DNA from: Tilletia caries
Taxonomy: Eukaryota; Basidiomycota; Exobasidiomycetes; Tilletiales; Tilletiaceae
DNA: 64,000 bases
Assembly (NCBI GenBank): GCA_032718865.1
Contig: JALUTQ010000033.1
Coordinates: 682,001-746,000, forward strand
Direction: 5' to 3'
The position numbers and the translations under genes were made by a program. The notes below the pieces were generated by a model. It was not told where the DNA came from and did no database searches. It saw only the letters and a list, made by a program, of their open reading frames with translations. Below, piece by piece: positions 21,271 through 31,636 of the stretch. Position 1 is the first letter of the stretch. Each line of letters opens with the position of its first letter.

Positions 21271-24250
21271 ATGGCCCCTCGGCGAGGCAATCTTGTTCTA
21301 TGCGGTTGCTCGCGATGTCTGCATTCCGATCCGACCGGTCGTCTGATTCGATCCTCAGACCGTCGACAACATCTCGATCGCGACCTCGAGCGAGAGCTAC
21401 GCCGCTCCGCCGGGCCCAGCCGCGCTCCACCACCTCCTCCACCAGTCTCACCTGCACGAGAACCGTCACTTCCATTCAGGACACCAAGTCCCATCCCGGC
21501 TGATCCGAACCGATCTCGCTCGGTGAGTATTCTATTTACCTGTTGATCTCTGCATCGTCTTTCAATGTGTTCTCATACTCCATTTTCCCTCCTCAGAATG
21601 AAGCAGATCCTAACCCGAACCCGGGCGGAGACGCGAACGAGGGCGAGAGACCCGATGACGGACCGGACGACGAGGTACCCGATGCTCCCATACACGGCGT
21701 CCGAACAGAGTCCGAGGAACTGCCATGGCTACGACTTTTTCTGCTGCTGCTGCTGTGGCTGTCGTGCGCTCGCGGATTGTCCAAAGCCTGTGCACACATC
21801 ATCCTATCATTCCTCAGCAATCTCGTCCTGCCGGTGTACAACATTTCGGCTCCTCGCCATTTTGCTACAGTCAGGAAGCACTTAGGACATCAGTCTTCTC
21901 TACGCAAGTTCGCCATCTGCCCCAACTTCGACTGCCAGACATGCTGGTCCATCGACTTGGCCCCATCGACGTGCCCTCTCTGCAACACTGCGGTATTCGC
22001 GCCCGACAGTACCAGCAAGCCGATGCAATACTTTCACTACGGGTCCGTGATCGGATTCCTGCAAGGATGCTTCGAGGACCCACAGTTCGAGACGATCATC
22101 AACCATTGGCGCACCCGGACAAACAGATCAACGTTATCCGATATATACGATGGGACGGCATGGGACACCAACGGCTTCATGGGCAACCGGCTTCATCTCT
22201 ACCTGTCCATCGGTGTCGACTGGTTTGTCCCCTATACCTTTGCGAACACCGCTTCCTACACCATCGGCGCCGTATCCGTCCGCATCGAGAACCTGCCCCA
22301 CTCGATGAGAAACCAGCCAGAGTTCATGCACGTCGCGGCCATTCTCCCAGGACCAAGACAGACGAGCGACGCGGGTTTGGTTGCTGCGTTGCGGCCATTG
22401 ATCGACGAGCTTCGACGGCTGAATGATGGAGTCGAGGTCGACATACCTGGCTTCCCGTTATCACGCACAGTGAAAGCCCGAGTCCTCCTCGCCCTTGGAG
22501 ACATGCCTGCCCGCGCGAAGCTTGCTGGCTTTCCCAGCCACACTCAGCATGGGCAGTGGTGCGGCTACTGCCACGCTGATTCCCATACATGGGTCGACTC
22601 CCTCATACGGCAAGAGACTCCAGACCCTCGGGATCCCGATACTCACCGGAACGCGGCTTTCGTCGTCAAGGCTAACCCAGCGGCTCGTGACGAGACTATC
22701 CGGACGAATGGTGCCACCTGGACGGCTCTCTACGACTTGCCGTACTGGAGGTCAGTCACTGACGTCCCAGTGGATGCGATGCACCTTCTTCACTTAGGTG
22801 CTTGCAAGCGATTTTTGGCACACGACTCTGGTTGATGGGGGGCTACTCCCTGCCAGTTTTTCCCATCATTTCCGAAGTGATCAAGTCGGCTACCTATCCA
22901 CGTAACCTCACAGCTATCCGACCGAACTTCGGAACGACTAGAGGTGGCTCTCCCACATCCGACCAATGGTCCACGTTCTCTCGCTTCCTCTTGCCTCTTG
23001 TCTTGGCATCACACTGGGCGGATCTGTTGGATGTCGATGGGCATCGCGAGTTCAGCGTGCGGCACAAAGCTTTTCGCCTACCCGGACAAGCTCAAGGAAC
23101 TCCTTCTCCTTTATTCATCAAGAACGTGCAAGTACGCCATCTCATTCGAATGAGCGCGGACTTGAGCATCATCACCCACCTCGTACAATGCAGAGAGCTA
23201 ACAGAAGATCGACTACAACTGTTGGAGCGGCTCATCCGCGATCACATTTCCGCCACTGCCACTCACATCGATCCGAGGTGGATGGTACCCAACCATCATG
23301 CAATGACCCATTTGCCCGAACACATACGACGCTTTGGTCCACCACGCGCGTTTTGGTTCTACTCGATGGAACGTCTGAACGGGTTTCTCAAGAAGGTGAG
23401 TCACATGCCATCTCTGCTCGTGGAGCATCACGATCGCGGCATGTAGTATGTACTCGCTCATGAATTCTATCCATCATCTGGCAGACCGTGCACAACGAGC
23501 ATCATGGCGGAGAGTTGGAACACTCGATGCAAGCGAATCACGCTCTTTTTCCGGTCGGTGCGAAGACAGATCAGGGCCCTGGGCGATTCCGACGAAGAAA
23601 AAATCTTTCGTCGCCTCTTAGTCGACGAAGATGCTCAACTCGATCCCTTCGAAGTCAGCCACGCAGACTCTCTCCAACCTCAGGTCATCGGCAAAGGAGA
23701 ATCGACCTTGCTGGAACCGACGGTGGTCAACGCTATCGTCCAAATGGTAAACAGTACAAGAGGGAGCGCTGACCCGCTCGCTGCACCGGAACTCATGTTC
23801 GAAGGACAAGATCGAGCGAATCATATCTTGATCACGTCGACGGCTACGCGATTCCCCCATATGCTGGTAAAAGCAGTGAAGGTATCACCAATGCGCTTCC
23901 GTTCCAACGTCGTCAAGGGAGCCCCCAACATCATAGTCAATTCTAACACTGGCCGCCGACCCGCTAGACTCGTATCGGTTTTCGAGCACACATATTCGAA
24001 CCCGCAAAGAGGACACTTGGTGAAGAGAATCTACGCAGAGGTTGAGATGTACACCGCCGTCGAGTGGCCCCGTAACCACGCGCTTGCATCCAGTGCCCCT
24101 CGCCTAGGTTACCATCTATTCTCAAGCCTTAACCCTCAACCCGGCGTAGTACCAATCGATAACATTATGGACACGTACGTGGGGGCTACAGCAGGGTACA
24201 TCACGCGCAACGAGACCGACATGTTCGCCGCGGAATTACACCCACTATGA
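21271..24250 (+). pseudogene. Tnp2-type (CACTA) transposase, several frame breaks
   Basis: Exon 1 is 21271..21522 with a short Cys motif (LCGCSRC) typical of fungal Tnp2 N-termini. After a 74-nt intron, exon 2 from 21597 has CPNFDCQTCW...CPLC zinc ligands and the Tnp2 core YDGTAWDTNGFM, SVRIENLP, GQWCGYCHADSH and DAMHLLHLG. At 22797-22857 the frame changes: either a 59-nt intron with a weak GTGCTT donor, or extra bases in two T5 runs. The middle part GGSPTSDQW...ERLNGFLKK ends at a good GTGAGT donor (23395/23396). The next exon starts at 23485 with HNEHHGGELEHS, but the long downstream frame (CKRITLFFRSVRRQ to 24250) is shifted by one. A 67-codon frame overlaps the final stop. Probably inactive as assembled. 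Tnp2 cuts and pastes CACTA elements. Confidence 0.8.
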
Positions 24251-24464
24251 CACGGCGGCCACGAGGGCGAAGGTTAAAGATCATGGCTGTGAATTGGAAC
24301 GACAGGGTTTGGACTCGTACCACGGCTCAACATCGAGGAGCGTGTATCAAGAGATGGGAGACGGCCAAACGAACAGGGCGGACAGAACGAGAAAAAGAGA
24401 CCGACTTAGAAGACCGAAGACGAGCACGGGATAGCCACAAGACCGAGTAGACGTAGGGGAAGGA

Positions 24465-26773
24465 CTACTCGGCGTAGTCCATGGGCTCCGCATTTCCACC
24501 AAGACCAGCACCACCGGCGTAGTCCATGGGCTCCGCATCTCCACCGAGACCAACAGCTCCGTCTACACCACCTTCCACAACAGCAAGAGGACCCTCCTCG
24601 TTGTCGAGGCCTCCAGGTGCACCGTTATAGTCATTCCCGAAGAGTTGCTGCAAAGCTGTCGATGGTCGACCGATCGCGAAGGCAAACGACGACGCTGACG
24701 ACGGAATAGAATCCGCCTTCGGAACGGGAGCCGACCCAAGCATCTCGGGGCTGGAAGCAACGCTGAACTCGCCAGTGAAGGGTCCTTCGTTGGCCTGGAG
24801 CAGACCAGCGTACTCGGGATGGTCCTCCCAGTAGTCGGACCGAACCATCCAGTTGCGGGACTTAAGCGGCAGTACCAACTCGGTTGACGCCGTATCGTCA
24901 CTGTCGACGATACGGACCTTTGGATTCGGAGGAGGGTCCAGTGATCGAAGAGTTTTGGTGGCCTGATCGGAACGGCCTTCCGGGCTCTTGCGGACGCGCT
25001 CTTTGATCTTGACCGGCGCACAATCGGCATCCTCGTCCTCTTCGTAAACCGTCTCTTCGCCACTCTGATAGTAGTCACAGAAAAGGACAGACTGTTGAAT
25101 GTCCCAATCCTTCGAGTCCTTCGACCCCGATGCCTTGATCTGCGCACAGAGAGCCTTATAACGACGGGACCCCTTCGCGGACAATCGTTTGGCGCGGCGA
25201 GCGTCGGTATTGACTTGCGTCCACGCCTGCTTGACCTCGGCTGTCGAGGGCCCAGATTGGAGCTGCCTGAAACGGTCTTTCCAGTAAACCCACGTGCGCT
25301 TCAAAGGATGGTCCATCAACCAGTCGATGGTCGTACCAGCAGGGAGACCGTACTTCTCGTAGTCACGGACCAATACGGTCAAGATAGGTGCAAGGATCTC
25401 CTTATTGGGTGTCTCGTTGTATCCGAGGTCGAGCTTGAGGCGAAGCTGTCGGTAGCGAGGACCGCCTTCGGCACCGGACGACTCGGGCGCAGGAGCCTCT
25501 GCGCAAGTAGGCACGTAGGCGACAGGGTGATACGTAATCTCTTGGGGAGACGCCGGATAAGGAAGCTCGTAGATCTTGGTCTCTGAGTCGGACGAACCCC
25601 TCCCTGGCGGAATTCCGGCCTGAGTGAAGATCATGGTCCTGAAAGGAGCCTGAACCTTCGTCCATCGGTGGTTCTTTGACTCTGCGACGGCAGCAGCACC
25701 AGCGGAGAAGGTGAAGGCCGGGATAGGAGCAGCAACGGGTTCCTGCATCTGCAACTTCAAGGCAGCCATCTCGTCGGCAAGTTGGTCGAGACGAGTGTTG
25801 ACCGCACTGTCCAGAGAGGCCAGAGCTCCGAACCACTTCACCAGCTCGGCGTGGTTGACGCGAAGGTAGATGTTGCCGTCGTCAGAGCGTTCCAAGTTCT
25901 CGGTACCATCGACACGAAGGACCTGGGCCTTGAATGCTTCGACCGCCATGGAGTACGTCTCCATACCTAGGTCAATCCGGTTGCGGACAAGAGCCGTAAG
26001 ATCATCTGCGACGGCGGACATGCTGGCGCCGACCCATTTTTTGACTTGGATTGCGACCTGGGTTGAACCTATTGGCAAGATCGAGAACACTGGGTAAGTA
26101 ACCAGAAGCACTGTCTTTTGATACAAATCAGACTTGTACTCACCTCACGTTCACTCAAGTACTTCTTGACAATAGTCTTGTCAGTGGGGACTGGGACGCG
26201 ACGGACGGCGGGAGTAGCGGGAGCGGAGGAACCCGACTTTGCGGTGGTTCGCGCGGCAGTTGGAACGAAAGTCGCGGAAGCTTCCGAACCGAGACCATAA
26301 CCAGGACTGGCCATGATAGGCGATGGAGGAGGAGGAGGGGCCATTTCTCGATGCTGAGCGGTGTGGTGAGTCGCCCCGTTGGGAATGTACCGACCGTCAA
26401 CGATCTGACCATAGTATTGGTACCCAGGAGCAGGTGAGGGGGTGTGACGACCAGGGCCACCAAGTGGAGGCGAGTTGGCCATGATTGGAGACTCGGGCTG
26501 ATACCGGTGAGCATGCGTCACCGGCGCCTGATGATGTTGCATTAAGGCTGACACAGACGTGTGCATCCGCGGCGAAGGCGACGGCGAGGGCGCAGGCGAA
26601 GGCGAGTATCGACGACCTTGCGCGTCCGCGAGCATAGCTTGCGCATGAGCCGTTCGCGTTGCCATCACGTTCTGAGGAAGGCGTTGATGGTAGTAGACGT
26701 CGAGAGCGCTGTCAGGATCACGAGGACCAGTGCCGGGACCAGTGCCGGTGGGATGGGTAGGTTGAGGGGACAT
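24465..26773 (-). CDS. Transposon-borne protein of unknown function, Pro-rich N-terminus
   Basis: Exons 26773..26144 and 26057..24465 (86-nt intron, GTGAGT...AACCCAG, phase 0); about 740 residues. The family is not recognised. The N-terminal 200 residues are Pro/Ser/His-rich with repeated SPSPAPSPSP and SPIMA segments. The second exon has a helical stretch (LVRNRIDLGMETYSMAVEAFKAQ), a probable coiled coil (LDSAVNTRLDQLADEMAALKLQMQ) and a folded-looking core with conserved-style Trp/Tyr: WLMDHPLKRTWVYWKDRFRQ and NWMVRSDYWEDHPEYAG. The C-terminus ends with two near-identical GLGGxAEPMDYA repeats (DNA repeat at about 24465-24550). It reads opposite to the transposase and its stop lies 214 bp from the transposase end. 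Being intact while the transposase is broken suggests cargo or a recently active accessory gene. Confidence 0.7.
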
Positions 26774-28090
26774 AGCACAGTTGAGGTAAGTGTGTGGAAG
26801 AAGGATGGGGTGTATACGGAAACTGACTGACGCCAAATTTGCAGGTCCAAGAAAGAGGAGGAGGAGGAGGAGGAGGGGAGGGAGGAGGGAGGAGAATGAA
26901 GAGAAGGTAAGGAGAACAAATTCCATTGTCCAAGTGCGAAACTGACCTCCTTATATACCTTTACAGCCGGGTCTGCTTCAGAGTTCAGCGACACTCATCA
27001 GCTGAAAGGTGAGTACGAATACAGTGGCCAGATGCCTTCAGCACCTAACGCTGACCCAGTGTCTATTCACGACCCCAGTCACGACGCGACAGGCCGCGGA
27101 TCCAGTCGTAACGTGAGTACAACACATTCCTAACCACGCAGCCTCCTTCGCAAACTTGATCGCAACTTACACGACTCCTTTCATGCCCCATCCTCACGCG
27201 TCGGAATCCGACGCGTCGCGTGCAGTCCTAACACTCGTAATGTAAGTACAACACGTCCTCAGCTGCTCGATCTCGCAAACGAACCCTCTGCTCACATGCC
27301 ACTCTTCTGCACCGCGACGCGTCGAAGTCAACACGCGTCGCGTCGAATACCCAGGCTGCTTGTTCCGCCACCATGCAACTAGTGAGTACATCTTCCCGTA
27401 ACGACTGTAATGTTGCACACTCTCACACGCTTTCCCCATGTCGCTATCGACTACAGCCAACCCGAGCGAGCCCGACGGGGATACACCTTCAGCGCCACTT
27501 CAGCACCAGATTAGCGACATCAGATTCAGGGCCCGCCACCTAGAGAAGGCTGGCAGCGGTCAGGCACGGTCTGGACAAGGCGTAGGAGCGCGTGGGGGCA
27601 AGGTAACGATCGAGCAAGCGGTGGTTATCAGTGCATCAATCAGTCATCCCTAAGAGCACACGGCAGGCTGACAAAGACGGCAGACGGACAAGGGTGGATC
27701 GCAGGCAAGCGGGGACGGCAGTGGGGTGCAGTGGCGCGCGCGGGCTGCCAGTGGTGCCGCTGCTCGCGATATCTGTCTGGCCCGTACACGTCGATGTACT
27801 GATAGCTCGCGTGGCACTAATCATTCCCTGTCCGCGGTATCCGGTCGAAAATACAATAGCTTTCAATTATCGCAATACCTGCAATTTCAAGCCTGACAAG
27901 CGATGGCTATTCGGAAAATACGAGACGGTGTTGGCGGTGTTGGTAACACACTAAAGTATGCACGGCTGCATGGCAATCATGCGCTAGGGACGAATTGAGT
28001 CACCCGCAACGGCATAACAATTCTGTCCCTCATTGGCAGGGCTGTTGCGAGGTCTCAATAGCCTAGCTATTGAGTAGGTGTTAGTCAATG
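26774..28090. other. Right subterminal region of the CACTA-like element
   Basis: No convincing gene. From 27000 to 27400 the sequence has four donor-like GT(G/A)AGTAC sites about 100-130 bp apart and four ACGCGT hexamers (27196, 27211, 27317, 27333). Small ORFs with ATG exist (for example at 27438, 71 codons) but lack supporting signals. The last 200 bp carry GGTGTTG and CTATTG motifs leading into the TIR. Confidence 0.45.
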
Positions 28091-28115
28091 CAATTCGACC
28101 CCCGTTTCTCCTGTG
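28091..28115 (-). repeat. Right TIR of the CACTA-like transposon
   Basis: Exact complement of 17565..17589, followed by target duplication CTT at 28116-28118. Confidence 0.9.
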
Positions 28116-28216
28116 CTTGCGTTCGCTTTTTCTCTCTCCCCGCATTGGCCCCCGAATTTTGAGGCGACCATATAATAATCTTCGATTCGCAGTCATTCTG
28201 CGGGCTTCTGGCTACG

Positions 28217-28224
28217 TATAAAAG
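28217..28224 (+). promoter_or_regulatory. Candidate TATA box upstream of glycosidase 1
   Basis: TATAAAAG about 100 bp to the right of the transposon end and 0.8 kb before the glycosidase start. It fits a long 5' UTR with an intron, but transcription from here is inferred. Confidence 0.35.
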
Positions 28225-28369
28225 GGCACCGACCACCGACCACATCCGCTTCATTTCCGTGGAAAGGTGAGTTGTTTACAGAGGTGCAAATTGTCCTGCG
28301 GTTCATCAACGCATCATCCGCTGTCACTTTTCTTTCGCCTTATAAAGTACGCCGTCCCAAGGTCACCCA

Positions 28370-28625
28370 CTGGGTGACTTCAAGAATTGCCATTAATCAT
28401 TAACATATTAACATTAACAGTGGCATAGATCATTAAATCAATGCCTCACATAGGAGATCAATCCAGGCCCCCCCCCCCCCCTGGATAGATTTTTTGCGCT
28501 GTCGAACCTGTCATTGACTTGGGTTCACAGCCAAAAGCTGAGCAATTCTTGAAGTACTCCGCCATTGATCCATTAATCATTAATCACGCCGGCATAAATC
28601 ATTGGGATTCTTGGAAGTCACCCAC
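28370..28625. repeat. Short AT-rich foldback sequence (MITE-like)
   Basis: The left end, GGGTGACTTCAAGAATTGCC then ATTAATCATTAA, matches in inverted form the right end around 28590-28625 (ATAAATCATTGGGATTCTTGGAAGTCACCC). The interior has ATTAA-rich sequence and a C13 run. No clear target duplication was found, so element status is uncertain. Confidence 0.4.
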
Positions 28626-28805
28626 TCACTCCCATCCTTCCTCTGTCCCACATTCCACTCCCTCCTTCCCTTCTTCCCTCCCACACACAGTGTTACGGCA
28701 GCCCCAGAAACGACACCTCCGACAGGACTTCACCTTCTCTGCCGTCTACCGAACGCTTCTATACCCACTCCCGATAACCTCTTGCAGTTCCGACCCTATA
28801 CCTAT

Positions 28806-28888
28806 GTAAGTCGGGTGGTGGGAGCAGCTATGTGCTATGGTTTCCCTGCTTAGAAGGCTCACTCAAATCCGATCTGCCTCTTCCTCAG
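28806..28888 (+). other. 5'UTR intron of glycosidase 1
   Basis: 83-nt GT-AG segment (GTAAGTCGGG...CTCAG) that has a direct counterpart at 43190..43273 before the paralog. Sequence on both sides is also conserved (CAGTTC-GACCCTA before, ACTACATAG after), which supports a real spliced leader in both genes. Confidence 0.65.
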
Positions 28889-29037
28889 ATCACTACATAG
28901 TGCCATCTTATACGGCACCCCTTTGCTCTCACTCCTGCGAATTTGGTCCCATCTTCTGGCCGTCTACACTCGTTTCAGCGTAAACCCCTTCCCGACGTAT
29001 CGACCCTTATCCTTCTACCCTCCTCTTCGATTCCGCC

Positions 29038-30675
29038 ATGGCTCGTCAAACACAGACACGCTCTCGGGGACGTATTGCCGTTACTGCCTTCGTCGCTGCG
29101 GCCGTAGCCATCGTCTGCCTCGGATCGACCTCCCAGGCCGTACCGCTCGGCAGCGGCTCGCTGCTCCCTGACGTGTCTGCTGGCTTGCACCTGGGTGGCT
29201 CAGCAGCACCTCCGGCCCAACTCAATGCCACCACACACGCCCAGACCGGCACCAACCCGGGCCAGGGCGGCACAAAACTCCCTGGCCCCATTACCACCAC
29301 GCAGGCCCAGACCGGCAGCAACCCAGGCCAGGGCGGTACAAAGGTCCCTGGCCCAATTACCACCTCGCACGCCCAGACCGGCAGCAACCCAGGCCAGGGC
29401 GGCACAAAGGTCCCTGGCCCAATTAAAGTCCTGCCGACTGCGAAACTGGTGAACAACCAGACGTACGTCAACCTCGCGATTGCGACCATCCATGCCTCCC
29501 AACGCGCTGCATGGGAACAGGGCGTCACCGTCCAGGCCTTGCTGGAGTGGCAGTACCCCGACTGGACAACGTACGACGCTCCCGGTCCCTCGAGCTTCCA
29601 AGCCGGTTCCGGCGGCGCGAGTTCGAACCGGCACGGACGGACCGACTTCCCTCAAGACGTCGTCCTCCAAGCGATGCGCTCCGTCGTCGCGCAAGATTCG
29701 AATGGCCGGTTGGGAGCGAAGGTGACGGGCGACGAAAATCCTGCGGGCGGAAGCTCCCTCGACGCATCCTCCAACTTGGAAAGCGTCCTCCTCGCCGCGT
29801 ACGCCTCGGGCCAGATCTCAGGCTCGGCCAATACGCTTGACACGAACGCCGTGTTTGGCAAAGCGGCCGAAACGCAGTACACGTTCATGACGCAGAACGT
29901 GATGCGGGGCGCGGGGGGGATCCTCTCGCAGCGTATGGACCAGCTGCAGTACTGGGCGGATACGTTCTACATGTCTCAACCGGCGCTCGCGGCCTTCGGT
30001 CTGTACACGCGTAACGCGGACGCGCTGGAGGAGGCGTACACCCAGGTCAAGCTCTACCTTGACAAGCTTCTTTACCCGGCGGAGAGTGGGTCCAAGACGG
30101 GGTTGGTCGGCCATATCCGGAATGAAGATGGCTCGTGGGCCGACCCGGCCGTGTGGGTTACGGGTCAAGGATGGGCTGCGCTCGGCATGCTCCGCGTCGT
30201 CGCTGCCCTCGCCCAATCAGGAACCCTGTCCGACTCGACGAAGAGCAACATCGTCGACCTTCTCCAGTGGACCTCCGCTTTACTCTCGTCCGTGCACGCG
30301 ACGTTTGACAGCTCCGCCTCCCTCTGGCACAACTACGTCGATGACGCGTCCACCTTCCACGACATCAGCGGCTCGCTCGCCCTTTCCGCCGCGACCTACC
30401 GTCTGGCGCTCCTCGCTCCCGGCCTCGTAAACGCGACCTCCCTCTCGAACGCGGAGGCCGTGTACAAGCGGGTGATCCCGCACCTGAACTCCTTTGGCCA
30501 ATTTGGGGATGGGCTGCAGTGCGTTGATGCGCTCGGGTTTGACAAGCCGGGTTTTACGAGCGTCGAGGCGCTCAGCTTTGGGATCCTGCTGGAAGCTGCC
30601 AGGAGGGATTATGGGAAGGCGGAGAGTGGGCAGAAGACGGCGCTTATGCGGACGATTGGTGGGCTTCTGGTTTGA
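29038..30675 (+). CDS. Secreted six-hairpin glycosidase (GH88/GH105-like), copy 1
   Basis: Single exon, 545 residues. The N-terminus is a signal peptide (RIAVTAFVAAAVAIVCLG, cleavage probably after STSQA near residue 34). Residues 64-129 are three tandem 22-residue repeats of the type HAQTGSNPGQGGTKVPGPI, absent from copy 2. The catalytic part looks like an (alpha/alpha)6 barrel of the unsaturated-uronyl hydrolase class: RAAWEQGVTVQALLEW, YWADTFYMSQPALAAFG, DPAVWVTGQGWAALGMLRV and a C-terminal SVEALSFGILLEAARRDYG. GH88/105 enzymes remove unsaturated uronic acids from pectin or glycosaminoglycan fragments; the substrate here is unknown. It shares high identity with 43401..44840, from which the 11-kb retroelement nest separates it. 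Confidence 0.72.
   Translation: MARQTQTRSRGRIAVTAFVAAAVAIVCLGSTSQAVPLGSGSLLPDVSAGLHLGGSAAPPAQLNATTHAQTGTNPGQGGTKLPGPITTTQAQTGSNPGQGGTKVPGPITTSHAQTGSNPGQGGTKVPGPIKVLPTAKLVNNQTYVNLAIATIHASQRAAWEQGVTVQALLEWQYPDWTTYDAPGPSSFQAGSGGASSNRHGRTDFPQDVVLQAMRSVVAQDSNGRLGAKVTGDENPAGGSSLDASSNLESVLLAAYASGQISGSANTLDTNAVFGKAAETQYTFMTQNVMRGAGGILSQRMDQLQYWADTFYMSQPALAAFGLYTRNADALEEAYTQVKLYLDKLLYPAESGSKTGLVGHIRNEDGSWADPAVWVTGQGWAALGMLRVVAALAQSGTLSDSTKSNIVDLLQWTSALLSSVHATFDSSASLWHNYVDDASTFHDISGSLALSAATYRLALLAPGLVNATSLSNAEAVYKRVIPHLNSFGQFGDGLQCVDALGFDKPGFTSVEALSFGILLEAARRDYGKAESGQKTALMRTIGGLLV
29227..29424 (+). repeat. Three tandem 66-bp in-frame repeats in glycosidase 1
   Basis: Each unit codes 22 residues ending KxPGPI; units 2 and 3 are nearly identical at DNA level. 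Copy 2 of the gene keeps only a TTHAQ remnant at the same place, so the array arose by expansion in copy 1 or was lost from copy 2. Confidence 0.85.
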
Positions 30676-31375
30676 GGATGTGAGGCGTCGGGCTTGAGGG
30701 GGTCCCAGCCTTGCGGGCCGGGAATTCTTTTTTTTTTTTTTTTTTTTTTACTCTCGCGTCACCTGGAGGAAAGGCGGGTCGAGGCATAGGAACACGGATG
30801 GACCAGGTAGCACCAGCAGTGCTTCTCGGTCCTCGTTACACGCGACACTCCTTTTCGGACTCCTACTCGGGGAAAGGCGGATTAAAAAAATATGAGGGCT
30901 TGACCTTTCTCGACCTACAGCGGCGTGCACCACTTCCAACATCGTCTCCACTCCTGCTTCTGGACCCCCGCTTCTCACTGCCTTAAGTATCCAACATCTG
31001 AAATTATATGCTTTCGCCATCAATTTATCACCCTACTGCCTCGCGCCGCTTGTTCCCTGGCCTCCCCATCCAGTGCCCTGATGAACAATATTTCTCTCGG
31101 CGTCTCGACTTCGGTTCTGGCCTGGTTCATCGTCCTGTCTGTTCTTAGTGCAGTCTGCAAACTTAGCATCGAGTGACGAGGTCGGTTTATACGGGATCGC
31201 CCAAGGCGCGAAAGACGCGGCGAGGGAGGGTCACTGTGCGGCGCTTAACAGGGCGGACGCGCCACGACGGCGAGGTTGGTCCTTCGGTACATAACGAATG
31301 CCCCACCCATCGTCGATTCATCGTCCTTGCGACCATGAACGGTGGTCGGTGAGCCTACCGCCTCACGTCGGTTTG
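30676..31375. other. 3' flank of glycosidase 1 up to the retroelement
   Basis: About 700 bp, presumptive 3' UTR. It contains a T run of about 20 at about 30727-30749 and a 31-codon ORF (31081..31176) with a hydrophobic stretch that I cannot support as a gene. GTTTG at 31371-31375 is the retroelement target duplication. Confidence 0.5.
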
Positions 31376-31616
31376 AGTTGAATATCGAGGCTCCGTAGCT
31401 GACAGGTAACTTGGTTAGCTGGTCAATCTCAGACGTACCTCAGTTCAAGTATGACTTGGAACAAGGTGATGTGTCTGTGTGATTAAGTGAGTAAGAGGTA
31501 GCTAGGAAGGAGTGTGTGTACATCTGCTGGCTTGATGCCTTTGCTGGTTCGGAGCCTCGGCCTTTCCTCCCCGTCGTCTCTGACTCCCGCTTAATCCCGA
31601 GCACGCTCATTCGACT
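31376..31616 (-). repeat. 3' LTR of copia element
   Basis: 241 bp, same sequence as 42175..42415. The pol stop (TGA, 31607-31609) lies within it. Confidence 0.92.
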
Positions 31617-31636
31617 CCCCCTCTCGTGCTCGGGAT
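31594..31636. repeat. 12-bp inverted repeat enclosing the polypurine tract / LTR junction
   Basis: ATCCCGAGCACG (31594-31605) pairs with CGTGCTCGGGAT (31625-31636) across a 19-nt loop that contains the end of pol, the LTR edge and most of the polypurine tract. The right half is internal to the element, so this hairpin exists only at the 3' LTR. Confidence 0.7.
31617..31625 (-). other. Polypurine tract of copia element
   Basis: GAGAGGGGG on the minus strand directly 5' of the 3' LTR, the expected position for plus-strand priming. Confidence 0.75.

Larger units (their letters stand above)
17565..28115. mobile_element. 10.55-kb CACTA-like (Tnp2) DNA transposon, structurally complete
   Basis: The ends are perfect 25-bp inverted repeats beginning CACAGGAGAAACGGGGG at 17565 and 28115 (complement). 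They are flanked by the 3-bp direct repeat CTT (17562-17564 and 28116-28118). CAC-starting TIRs, a 3-bp target duplication and a Tnp2-type transposase are the hallmarks of the CACTA/EnSpm superfamily. Inside are a Tnp2 transposase gene with broken frame and three further genes. Subterminal regions carry repeated CTATTG...AGGT motifs (about 17668, 28067) and GGTGTTG motifs (17628, about 27928), the kind of array that transposase-binding proteins of CACTA elements use. Intact ends and target duplication argue for a fairly recent insertion. Confidence 0.88.

Noticed and set aside
26665..26994. Extension of the 24465-26773 gene upstream (hydrophobic N-terminus)
   Set aside because: The hydrophobic run comes from a pyrimidine-rich leader (CTCCTCC tracts); ATG at 26773 starts sequence of different, protein-like composition.
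31081..31176. 31-codon ORF with a membrane-like stretch before the retroelement
   Set aside because: Too short, no homology cue, no ortholog in the region behind copy 2 of the glycosidase.
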